DNA of 28,364 bases from a virus: positions 1 to 28,364 of IMG/VR virus record IMGVR_UViG_3300042691_035697. The stretch is one strand, 5' to 3'. Every line of letters begins with the position of its first letter. The first letter of the stretch is position 1. Shown here one piece after another: positions 13,053 to 20,370 of this stretch. The notes beneath the pieces were generated by a model that was not told where the DNA came from, did not search any database, and saw nothing but the letters and a program-made list of their open reading frames with translations. The position numbers and the translations under genes were made by a program.

Positions 13053-13442
13053 ATGTTCGACACCCTCCTGAAGGCCCTTGAGCCTCACCTGACCGAAATC
13101 CTGAGCGGCATCCTGATCTGGCTCTTCGGGCTTTTCGTGCTTGCCGTCCGCCAGCTGAGCCGCAAGGCGACCGACATGATCGGCCGTCACCTTGGGCTCG
13201 AGGCCGAGCGCATCTGGCGCGAGACGCTGCACCGCGCCCTGCAATCCGGCGTGCTGGCGACAGAGGGGGAAAGCGACGAGCCGCTGCGCATCGAAAAGGT
13301 CATCGGCTATGCGCTGCGCAGTTCCCCGGACGCGATCGCGGGGCTGAACCCGCGAGAGGATGTTCTGCGCGACCTTGCCCGGGCCAAGATCAGGGAAGTC
13401 GGGACATCCGTCCGCCCGGCCGCCAAGGGCACCGCACGATGA
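13053..13442 (+). CDS. Single-span membrane protein, holin candidate
   Basis: The 129-residue protein has one clear membrane helix (about residues 16-32, ILSGILIWLFGLFVLAV) followed by a basic, mostly helical cytoplasmic part. It lies just after the endolysin and exported protein. A short N-terminal tail with one membrane span is the class III holin layout, although the long C-terminal part is more like a Mu gp-type accessory membrane protein. Release of the endolysin is the likely role by position only. Confidence 0.55.
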   Translation: MFDTLLKALEPHLTEILSGILIWLFGLFVLAVRQLSRKATDMIGRHLGLEAERIWRETLHRALQSGVLATEGESDEPLRIEKVIGYALRSSPDAIAGLNPREDVLRDLARAKIREVGTSVRPAAKGTAR

Positions 13443-13780
13443 CGCCCGATCAGGTCGATGTCGGTGCGCTGGTGCTCTGGGCCGCGGCGTGCTCGACGCT
13501 TTTGACGCTCGGGATCACGATCTGGAACATCTTCTCTTCGCCCGCACGGCGGGCCGCAGACCGGATCGACATGCAGGCGCGCCGCGTCGAGGTCCTGGAG
13601 CGGCAACTGCAGCGCGCGGAGGACCGGATCGCCTCGATGCCGTCGATTTCCCAGATCAACGAGCTCGAGGTGATGCTCGTCCGCATGGAAGGCCGGCTTG
13701 AGACTTTGAATGAGAGGCTGAAGCCGGTCGCGGCGATATCCGACCGGATGCAGCAATGGATGCTGGAGAACGGCAAGTGA
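13439..13780 (+). CDS. DUF2730-like membrane-anchored coiled-coil protein
   Basis: The 113-residue protein has one N-terminal membrane helix (about 8-30, GALVLWAAACSTLLTLGITI) and then a long coiled coil (about 40-105) with ARRVEVLERQLQRAEDRI. This is the layout of the Mu-like DUF2730 family (Mu gp25 position), between the lysis genes and the terminase. It overlaps both neighbours by four bases. The function is not established; membrane anchoring is clear from sequence. Confidence 0.75.
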   Translation: MTPDQVDVGALVLWAAACSTLLTLGITIWNIFSSPARRAADRIDMQARRVEVLERQLQRAEDRIASMPSISQINELEVMLVRMEGRLETLNERLKPVAAISDRMQQWMLENGK

Positions 13781-14079
13781 CGACGCTTGACGAGATTCTG
13801 CGGGGGCAGGCCCGGCTGATCATCCTGACCGCGCTGCGCGCGCAGGTGGACGAGGCGCTGAACAGCGACATCCTGATCCATGAGCTGGCGCGCTTTGCGA
13901 TCCGCAAGGACCGGGGCTGGGTGCATGACGAGCTGTCCTGGCTGAAGGATCGCGGCGCCGTGACGCTGGTCGAAGCGGGCGGCATCCGCATCGCGCGGCT
14001 GACCGAGAAGGGCGCGCAGCACCTTGACCGGATCATCGCGATCGAGGGCGTGCAGCGCCCCAGCCGGCCGGAGGCCTGA
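13777..14079 (+). CDS. Mu gp26-like winged-helix protein
   Basis: The start is GTG 13777 in a GTGA overlap, with GGAGAA eight bases upstream. The 100-residue product has the plan of Mu gp26: ILRGQARLIILTALRAQ, LIHELARFAIRKDRGWVHDE, then a beta wing with GGIRIARLTEKGAQHL. That reads as a winged helix of the ArsR kind. It stands directly before the small terminase gene, as gp26 does in Mu. A role in late transcription or packaging is possible but unproven. Confidence 0.75.
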   Translation: MTTLDEILRGQARLIILTALRAQVDEALNSDILIHELARFAIRKDRGWVHDELSWLKDRGAVTLVEAGGIRIARLTEKGAQHLDRIIAIEGVQRPSRPEA

Positions 14080-14080
14080 C

Positions 14081-14689
14081 GTGGCGGCCGACATCAGCAG
14101 GGGGCCGCCTCGCGGCCGCGGGCGGCTCTCGGGCTTCGAGCTTCTGCCGCCCGAGTGCGAGCCGCTTCTGGCCGAGGCGGCCCAGGCGCTTGGCGCGCGC
14201 CAACGGACGCAGCTCGATATCTATGCCGACTTCGTGCGGGGCTGCGAGGAGATCATGGCCGCGAGCCGCGGCGAGATCGAGTTCACGATCCCAAGCTTTT
14301 CGTCCTTCAACCGGCTGTCGATCCGGCTTGCGCGCATCACGCGGCGGCTGGACCAGACCCGGCAGATCGTCTCGGCCATCAGCGAGAAGTTCGACGCCAG
14401 GGAGAGCGACGACCTGACCATCATGCTGGGCGAGACGATCAAGTCGCTGATCCTTCACATGCTGGCCGAGGGTGACGAGGTGCTGGGGTCGAAGGAGGTC
14501 ATGCAGCTCGCGAACGCCTTCAAGGCGGCACTGCAGGCGCAGTCGATCAGTTCGGACCGGCGGCGCAAGGTCGAGGCCGAATTCGAGGGCAAAGTCACCG
14601 AGGCCGTCGAACGCGCTGCAAAGGCGACGGGCATGTCGGCCGAGACGGCAGAGGCCGTGAAGGCGCAAATCCTCGGGGTCGGCGCGTGA
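14081..14689 (+). CDS. Terminase small subunit (DUF3486, Mu gp27-like)
   Basis: The 202-residue helical protein starts with GTG, with GGAGGCC upstream. Its N-terminus (RGRGRLSGFELLPPE) matches the usual DUF3486 start, followed by a helical body with VRGCEEIMAASRGEIEFTIP, the fingerprint of Mu-like small terminase proteins. It should recognise the phage left end and guide the large subunit for headful packaging of integrated copies. The order gp26, DUF3486, terminase is as in Mu, except that two small genes are inserted before the large subunit here. Confidence 0.85.
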   Translation: MAADISRGPPRGRGRLSGFELLPPECEPLLAEAAQALGARQRTQLDIYADFVRGCEEIMAASRGEIEFTIPSFSSFNRLSIRLARITRRLDQTRQIVSAISEKFDARESDDLTIMLGETIKSLILHMLAEGDEVLGSKEVMQLANAFKAALQAQSISSDRRRKVEAEFEGKVTEAVERAAKATGMSAETAEAVKAQILGVGA

Positions 14690-15162
14690 TCGCGGCCATG
14701 GCTGATCGCGGGGCAGGATTGGGCCGGCAGTGCCGGCACTTTTCCGCATTGAGTTTCCTGCGAGAGCGGCGCGGGTTCCCGGACTGCGCGGCCTGTGCGC
14801 TGGGCCACCCGATCCGGAAGATGGTCACAGAGGCTTGTGGCGACGAAACCGGGATCATATTCAAGCTGCCCTGTCGCCCCGGCCCCGAGAAAGCAGTCGA
14901 TTGCCCGGCCTACGACCCAAAGACGGATGCAGAGATCGAAGCGGACCGTGAAGCTCAACGCTGCTCGGTCGAAAAAGCGCTCGTGATGATGAAGGCGGCG
15001 GGGGCCTGGCGGAGAAGCATGGTCGCGGTGGGCGAAGAGACGCGTCTCTGGTCATGCCCGGTCTGCCTTGGGCTCGATACCGTCGAGGTGTCGATCGCGC
15101 TTGCCGTCAATGGCCACATGGCTTGCCGCTGCACCAATTGCGGCACGGGGTTTCGGGAATGA
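14686..15162 (+). CDS. Cys-rich zinc-ribbon protein inserted between terminase genes
   Basis: The frame starts at GTG 14686 in overlap with the small terminase stop; an ATG at 14698 is a likely alternative. The product (158 residues from the GTG) has two groups of cysteines: CRHFSAL...DCAAC near the N-terminus and WSCPVCLG...CRCTNCGTGF at the C-terminus. The latter reads as a zinc ribbon. The GC content in the middle is lower than in the terminase genes. No family is recognised. Position suggests late expression; the zinc ribbon suggests nucleic-acid or protein contact. It is not part of the standard Mu order. Confidence 0.6.
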   Translation: MIAAMADRGAGLGRQCRHFSALSFLRERRGFPDCAACALGHPIRKMVTEACGDETGIIFKLPCRPGPEKAVDCPAYDPKTDAEIEADREAQRCSVEKALVMMKAAGAWRRSMVAVGEETRLWSCPVCLGLDTVEVSIALAVNGHMACRCTNCGTGFRE

Positions 15163-15464
15163 TCCGCGCGATCTGGTGCCCCGACCGCGCGCGATGGATG
15201 ACCTACCGCTCGCGGGGGTCATTCTACCTCGCGCCGCGCGAGGTCGGCGGGCTGTTCGATTTCTGGTTCTTCTGTCCCTGCGGCTGCGGTCAGCAGACCT
15301 GCATCCTGATCGGCCAGGGGTTCGTCCCCGGCGGCAGCGAGCGGGCGTGGCGCTGGAACGGGTCCAGGACCGAGCCGACGCTCGACCCTTCGGTCTCGAT
15401 CGTGCACGGGGATCATGGCAAATTCGCCTGGTGGCTTGAAAACGGGTACTGGGCCGAGACATGA
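15159..15464 (+). CDS. Small Cys-rich protein, DUF6527-like
   Basis: The 101-residue protein has FFCPCGCGQQTCILIG in the middle, then RAWRWNGSRTEPTLDPSVSI and an ending FAWWLENGYWAET. The pattern CPCGCG, W, PTL.PS, and a C-terminal W-L-x-x-G resembles the DUF6527 family of phage and mobile-element proteins. It is coupled by ATGA overlaps both to the zinc-ribbon gene and to the large terminase. The function is unknown; together with its upstream partner it may form a two-gene cargo unit. Confidence 0.55.
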   Translation: MIRAIWCPDRARWMTYRSRGSFYLAPREVGGLFDFWFFCPCGCGQQTCILIGQGFVPGGSERAWRWNGSRTEPTLDPSVSIVHGDHGKFAWWLENGYWAET

Positions 15465-17119
15465 CCGCGCCCATCACCCGCGCGGAATGGGAGCGCCAGC
15501 GGCGCGAGGCCACCGAGGCGATGCCCGAGGTCGTGGCCGAGGTCGGGCTGCCGAAGGTGCTCCTGCCCTATCAGGCGCGCGCTGTCGGTCTTCTCGACGA
15601 CACCTCGACGCGCGTCCTGGTCGTCGAAAAGTCCCGCCGGATCGGCCTGACCTGGGGGCTCGCGGCCTATGCCGCGCTGCGCGCGGGGCGCGAACGGAAA
15701 GCGCGCGGGATGGACGTCATGTACATCTCCTACAGCCAGGAGATGACGCGGGAGTTCATCGATGCCTGCGGGATGTGGGCACGTGCCTTTTCGGTCGCCG
15801 CGGCTGCGTCGGAGGAGTTCCTCTTCCCCGACGGCGACGAAACGGGGGACCGGTCGATCAAGGCCTTCCGGATCGGCTTTGCCTCGGGCTTCGAGATCAT
15901 CGCGCTCAGTTCCGCGCCCCGGTCGCTGCGGGGCAAGCAGGGCGTCGTGATCATCGACGAGGCGGCCTTCGTCGACAGCCTGGCCGAGCTTCTGAAGGCG
16001 GCGCTCGCCTTCCTGATGTGGGGCGGGCAGGTCATCGTTTGTTCGACCCATGACGGGGCCGAGAACGTCTTCAACCAGACCGTCCAGGACATCCTCGCGG
16101 GCCGCAAGCCCTACGTCCACATGCGGATCGACTTCGACGATGCGCTGCGCGAGGGCCTCTACCAGCGCATCTGCCTCGTCACGCGGCAGCCATGGTCGCC
16201 GGCGGCGGAAGCCGCATGGCGGCAGGACATCATCGATTTCTACGGCGACGGGGCGGACGAGGAGCTCTTCTGCGTGCCGTCGATGGGGTCGGGCGCCTGG
16301 CTGAGCGCGCCGCTGATCGAGGCGCGGATGACGGCCGCCTCGCCGATCCTGCGGCTTGAGCTGCCGCCCGACTATCTGCAGCGCGACCGCTTCGACCGTG
16401 CGCAGCTCCTGGCGCCCTTTATGGAGGAGCTTGAAGGGGCGTTGAAAGGGCTCGATCCCGAGCCGCATTACGCCTTCGGCTTCGATTTCGCGCGGGTGGC
16501 GGACCTGTCGGTCGCCACGCTCCTGGCGGTCGAGCGAAACCTCCGGCGGCGCGAGGCGCTGTCGGTCGAGATGCGCGGGGTGCCCGGCGACGAGCAGAAG
16601 GCCATCGTGCGCGACATCCTGAACGCCGTGCGGGAACGGCTGGTCGGCGCGGCCTTTGACGCGACCGGCATGGGCTGGACCGTGGCCGAGGACATGGGCC
16701 GCATCTTCGGCCTGCGCGAGGGTGAGGACAGTTCCGGGCTGATCTGGGCCGTCAAGTTCACCGAGGACTGGTACCGGCTGCACATGCCGCCGCTGAAGAC
16801 GGCCTTCGAGGACGACACGATCGCGCTGATTGCCGATTCCGACCACCTTGCCGATCTCAGGACCGTCAAGCTCGTCCGGGGCACGCCGCGGGTGCCCCCC
16901 ACCCGCGAGGGCGAGAAGGGCAAGCGGCGGCACGGCGACTTTGCGATTTCACTTGCGCTCGCGCATTTCGCAAGCCGCATGCGCTGGGTCGAGTACGGCT
17001 ACCGCGCCGCCGGCGGCGGCGACGAGCGACGGCGATGGGACATGCCGCCCGACGACCGGGACGAGCGGCAATGGTGGTCCGGCCCGCTTGGCCAGCAGAT
17101 CAGGGGAAGCGTGCGATGA
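15461..17119 (+). CDS. Terminase large subunit (Mu gp28-like)
   Basis: The 552-residue packaging motor has an ATPase domain with the Walker A-like VEKSRRIGLTWG (55-66) and Walker B VVIIDEAAF (162-170), and a C-terminal RNase H-like nuclease with acidic residues in FGFDFARVAD, AAFDATGMG and RRHGDFAIS. KSRRIGLTW is the usual signature of Mu-like large terminases. It pumps DNA into the prohead through the portal and cuts when the head is full. It overlaps the genes on either side by four bases. Confidence 0.95.
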   Translation: MTAPITRAEWERQRREATEAMPEVVAEVGLPKVLLPYQARAVGLLDDTSTRVLVVEKSRRIGLTWGLAAYAALRAGRERKARGMDVMYISYSQEMTREFIDACGMWARAFSVAAAASEEFLFPDGDETGDRSIKAFRIGFASGFEIIALSSAPRSLRGKQGVVIIDEAAFVDSLAELLKAALAFLMWGGQVIVCSTHDGAENVFNQTVQDILAGRKPYVHMRIDFDDALREGLYQRICLVTRQPWSPAAEAAWRQDIIDFYGDGADEELFCVPSMGSGAWLSAPLIEARMTAASPILRLELPPDYLQRDRFDRAQLLAPFMEELEGALKGLDPEPHYAFGFDFARVADLSVATLLAVERNLRRREALSVEMRGVPGDEQKAIVRDILNAVRERLVGAAFDATGMGWTVAEDMGRIFGLREGEDSSGLIWAVKFTEDWYRLHMPPLKTAFEDDTIALIADSDHLADLRTVKLVRGTPRVPPTREGEKGKRRHGDFAISLALAHFASRMRWVEYGYRAAGGGDERRRWDMPPDDRDERQWWSGPLGQQIRGSVR

Positions 17120-17307
17120 CCGTCGACCGCCGTCCTATTCGTCAACGCCTGGAAGACTGGATCGCAACCGAAGAGCGGCTTCTGCGCTGGATGACACGCC
17201 GCCATCGCGAGCTTGACGGGCGGACGCCGGCCGCCGCCGTCCTTGCGGGTGACGTTGAAGATGTCCATGCCATCCTCGACCGCTGGCCGGTCGGGGCCGA
17301 ACAGTAA
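17116..17307 (+). CDS. Small protein between terminase and portal, 63 residues
   Basis: The ATG overlaps the terminase stop. The product is basic and helical (RQRLEDWIATEERLLRWMTR), with no membrane span or cysteines. It is not recognised and may assist packaging or be a spacer gene; the coupling and lack of rival frames support that it is real. Confidence 0.5.
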   Translation: MTVDRRPIRQRLEDWIATEERLLRWMTRRHRELDGRTPAAAVLAGDVEDVHAILDRWPVGAEQ

Positions 17308-17318
17308 AGGAAACCACG

Positions 17319-18950
17319 ATGGCCCGCATGCCGCAGCTGCTTGACCGCTTCGGGCGCCCGGTCGAACGGGGGCTGCTCGGTTCCGAGATGGCCGTCCCGC
17401 GGATCGGCAGCGTCCGATCACCGTTGACCGGATATCCGGCCGACGGGCTCGACCCGCAACGGCTGGCCTCGATCCTGCGGGATGCCGACCGGGGCGAGCC
17501 GGTCCGCTACCTCGAGCTGGCCGAGACGATCGAGGAGCGCGACCCGCATTATCTGGGCGTGCTCGGCACAAGGAAGAGGTCGGTCAGCCAGATCGAGATC
17601 ACCGTCGAGGCGGCAAGCGACGACGCGCTTGATCAGCTTAAGGCGGAAATGATCCGCGACTGGCTGACGCGGGGCGAGCTGACCGAGGAGATTTTCGACA
17701 TCCTCGATGCGATCGGGAAGGGGTATTCCTTCACGGAGATCATCTGGGACACCTCCGCCGGCCAGTGGCGGCCCGCACGGCTCGAATGGCGCAACCCCGC
17801 CTGGTTCCGCTTCGACAGGATCGACCTGTCGACCCCGCGGATGGTCGGGGACGCGGGTGAGGACATCGCCCTGCAGCCCTTCAAGTTCATACATGCCAAC
17901 ATGCGAGCGAAGTCGGGGCTTGCGCTGCGGTCGGGTCTGGCCCGCGTGGCGGCCTGGGGCTGGATGTTCAAGGCCTATACCCAGCGCGACTGGACGATCT
18001 TCACCCAGACCTACGGGCAGCCGGTCAGGCTCGGCAAGTACGGGCCGGGCGCCACGCAGGCGGATCGGGACACGCTGTTCCGCGCGGTCGCCAACATCGC
18101 CGGCGACTGCGCCGCAATCATCCCGGAATCGATGACGATCGACTTCGTCGAGCCGGCCAACGTCGGCGCGGCGTCCGACCTCTACCTGAGGCGGGCCGAC
18201 TGGCTTGACCAGCAGATATCGAAGGCGGTGTTGGGACAGACGTCGACGACCGATGCGGTCGTGGGGGGGCTGGGGTCCGGCAAGGAACACCGCGAGGTTC
18301 AGAAGGACATCGAGACGGCGGATGCACGGGCGCTGGCGGCCATCCTGAACCGCGATCTGATCCGGCCCTGGATGGACCTCGAATTCGGCCCGGCCCCGGC
18401 CTATCCCCGGATCAGGATCGAGCGGCCCGAGGCTGAGGACCTGACCGCGATGTCGGCGGCGCTCGGCGTCCTGGTGCCGCTCGGGCTCAGGGTGTCGATG
18501 ACCCAGGTGCGCGACCGGTTCGGCTTTGGCGAACCGGCGGAAACCGACGAAATCCTTGCCCCGCCCCCCGCTGCGGCACCGCCGGTCGACCCCGCGCAGC
18601 CCGGTTCGCCGGTTAAAGGGTTCTCCGGGCTTTTTAAAGGGGTCGGGGCGGCACCGGGTACGCGGACAGCCCCGCAGGCCGAAGCGGCTCCAGCGGCGAA
18701 ATCCGGGCCTCCCGGTGCGGCGGACCTGATCGCCGACCGGCTGGTCGTCGAAGCCGCCCCGGCGATGGAGATCATGCTCGACCAGATCGAGGCTATGCTG
18801 GGCGCCGCCAGCACGCTCGAGGAGTTCGGCGAGATGCTGCGCACAGGGTTCCCGCAGCTCGACCAGTCGGTGCTGGCGCGGGTCCTGGCCGAGGCCTTCA
18901 CCTCGGCGCATGCCGGCGGTCGGGCTGCGGCGGAGTCCGAAAGTGCTTGA
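17319..18950 (+). CDS. Portal protein (DUF935, Mu gp29-like)
   Basis: The 543-residue protein matches the Mu-type portal family DUF935: LASILRDADRGEPVRYLELA near the start, ERDPHYLGVLGTRKRSV, the GKGYSFTEIIW segment and the QTYGQPVRLGKYGPGATQAD core. Twelve copies form the ring at one vertex of the head, through which the terminase loads DNA and to which the neck is joined. A Pro/Ala-rich linker (about 410-465) separates the core from a helical C-terminal tail. AAGGAA precedes the ATG. Its end overlaps the gpF-like gene by 41 bases. Confidence 0.95.
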   Translation: MARMPQLLDRFGRPVERGLLGSEMAVPRIGSVRSPLTGYPADGLDPQRLASILRDADRGEPVRYLELAETIEERDPHYLGVLGTRKRSVSQIEITVEAASDDALDQLKAEMIRDWLTRGELTEEIFDILDAIGKGYSFTEIIWDTSAGQWRPARLEWRNPAWFRFDRIDLSTPRMVGDAGEDIALQPFKFIHANMRAKSGLALRSGLARVAAWGWMFKAYTQRDWTIFTQTYGQPVRLGKYGPGATQADRDTLFRAVANIAGDCAAIIPESMTIDFVEPANVGAASDLYLRRADWLDQQISKAVLGQTSTTDAVVGGLGSGKEHREVQKDIETADARALAAILNRDLIRPWMDLEFGPAPAYPRIRIERPEAEDLTAMSAALGVLVPLGLRVSMTQVRDRFGFGEPAETDEILAPPPAAAPPVDPAQPGSPVKGFSGLFKGVGAAPGTRTAPQAEAAPAAKSGPPGAADLIADRLVVEAAPAMEIMLDQIEAMLGAASTLEEFGEMLRTGFPQLDQSVLARVLAEAFTSAHAGGRAAAESESA

Positions 18951-19767
18951 GGCGATCCGGGCGATCTTCCGGCGGCCGTTCCTGCAACAGGTCGCCGCGT
19001 TTCGCCTCAGGCTCGGCAATCTCGTCCCGACCGCCCGGTGGGACGACATCCGCGGCGCGCAGCACGACAGCGCCTTCATGGTGGCCGGGGCGGTGAAGGC
19101 CGATCTGCTGGCCGACCTTGGCCAGGCGGTCGAGAAGGCCATCCTCGAGGGCACGAGCCTTGAGGAGTTCCGGCGAGACTTCCGCCGGATCGTCGAGACG
19201 CGCGGCTGGCACGGCTGGACGGGCGAGGGCACGAAGAAAGGCGAGGCCTGGCGGACGCGGGTGATCTACAAGACCAATGCCGCGACATCCTATGCCGCCG
19301 GCCGCATCGCGCAGCTCAGGGAGGGCGGGTTTCCGTTCTGGGTCTATTTCCACGGCGGCTCGCTCGAGCCGCGGCTGCAGCATCTGGCCTGGAACGGGCT
19401 CGTCTTGCCCGCCGACCATCCGTTCTGGAACACCCATGCGCCGCCGAACGGCTGGGGCTGCAGCTGCTACATCATCGGGGCGCGCACGCTCGCGGCCGCG
19501 CGGCGGCTGGGCGGCGACCCCGGCAAGCAGCTCGATCCCGGCTGGGATGCCATCGATCCGCGCACCGGCACGCCGCCGGGCATCGCGAAGGGCTGGGATT
19601 ATGCGCCGGGCGCAAGCGTGAGCGACCTCGTCTCGGCCATGGCGGCAAAGACGCGCAACTGGCCCGAGACGATCACCGAGGCGTTCCTGCGCGATCTTCG
19701 TGCCGAGCTCGCCGATCTGGTCCGCGCCGAGATCGCGCGGCAGGCCGCCGCAGGCGCGGGCACATGA
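18910..19767 (+). CDS. Head morphogenesis protein (Mu gpF/gp30-like)
   Basis: This 285-residue protein belongs to the Mu F-like / SPP1 gp7-like head morphogenesis family. The best signature is at about residues 155-195: LEPRLQHLAWNGLVLPADHP, then THAPPNGWGCSCYI, near the usual H..L.G...D.P...PP.G..C.C pattern. It is a minor head protein carried near the portal, and in some phages enters with the DNA. The frame starts inside the portal gene. An earlier part (GTSLEEFRRDFRRIVETRGW) is also typical. Confidence 0.92.
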   Translation: MPAVGLRRSPKVLEAIRAIFRRPFLQQVAAFRLRLGNLVPTARWDDIRGAQHDSAFMVAGAVKADLLADLGQAVEKAILEGTSLEEFRRDFRRIVETRGWHGWTGEGTKKGEAWRTRVIYKTNAATSYAAGRIAQLREGGFPFWVYFHGGSLEPRLQHLAWNGLVLPADHPFWNTHAPPNGWGCSCYIIGARTLAAARRLGGDPGKQLDPGWDAIDPRTGTPPGIAKGWDYAPGASVSDLVSAMAAKTRNWPETITEAFLRDLRAELADLVRAEIARQAAAGAGT

Positions 19768-20267
19768 TCAGCGTCGATCTGACCGAGGACCAGATCACGG
19801 CGGCGCTGGAACGGCTGTCGCGGTCGCTCACGAACCTTGCGCCGGTGATGCAGGATATCGGCGAGCTGATGGTCCGGTCGACCAAGCTGCGCTTCACCGA
19901 GGGCCGGGCGCCCGACGGCAATGCCTGGCTCCCGAAATCCGCCACCACGATCGCGGCCTATCAGGCGCGGGGCGACCGCATCGATTTCCGGCCCCTCTTC
20001 GGGCCGTCGGGGCGGCTGTCGTCGGAGATCTTCTACGAGGTCGCGGCCGACGGGACGTCGGTCGAGATCGGGTCGAACATGATCTATGCCGCCGTGATGC
20101 AGTTCGGCGCGGCGCAGGGGGCCTTCGGCACGACAGCGCGGGGATCGCCGATCCCCTGGGGGCCGATCCCGGCGCGGCCGTTCCTTGGCATCTCGGAGGA
20201 GGACCGCGGCACCATCCTGGCCACGATCGAAGAGTGGCTTGAAACGGCCGTCGCCGGAGGCGATTGA
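19764..20267 (+). CDS. Virion morphogenesis protein (Mu gpG/gp31-like)
   Basis: The 167-residue protein matches the phage virion morphogenesis family, of which Mu gpG (gp31) is a member: VMQDIGELMVRSTKLRFTEG, APDGNAWLPKS, a central SGRLSSEIFYEV and the C-terminal IPARPFLGISEEDR. Its place between gpF and the protease agrees. It is thought to act at the head-tail joining end of assembly. It overlaps gpF by four bases and is followed by a 103-base gap with a shared palindrome. Confidence 0.9.
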   Translation: MISVDLTEDQITAALERLSRSLTNLAPVMQDIGELMVRSTKLRFTEGRAPDGNAWLPKSATTIAAYQARGDRIDFRPLFGPSGRLSSEIFYEVAADGTSVEIGSNMIYAAVMQFGAAQGAFGTTARGSPIPWGPIPARPFLGISEEDRGTILATIEEWLETAVAGGD

Positions 20268-20315
20268 CGGCGGCCGCGCGACGGGGCAGCGTCGGGTTGC
20301 GATAGCTGGCGGATG

Positions 20316-20334
20316 CCCCCGCAAGCCCTTGTGG
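20316..20334. promoter_or_regulatory. Copy 2 of the shared palindrome, before the protease gene
   Basis: CCCCCGCAAGCCCTTGTGG is 17/19 identical to the motif at 11981-11999 and lies in the 103-base gap before the protease/scaffold gene. As RNA it folds into a CCGCAAG/CTTGTGG stem with one G-U pair, followed by CTGTTT, so it may also be a weak terminator for the upstream genes. Mu has a late promoter (PI) at the same place, which favours a control site. Confidence 0.45.
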
Positions 20335-20370
20335 CTGTTTCGGGCAGGCGGCACGGGCGATTGTCCCGGC

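Noticed and set aside
14730-14951. Alternative frames inside the zinc-ribbon gene
   Set aside because: The frame chosen has two Cys clusters in order and couples with both neighbours; the other frames are Arg/Pro-rich shadows.
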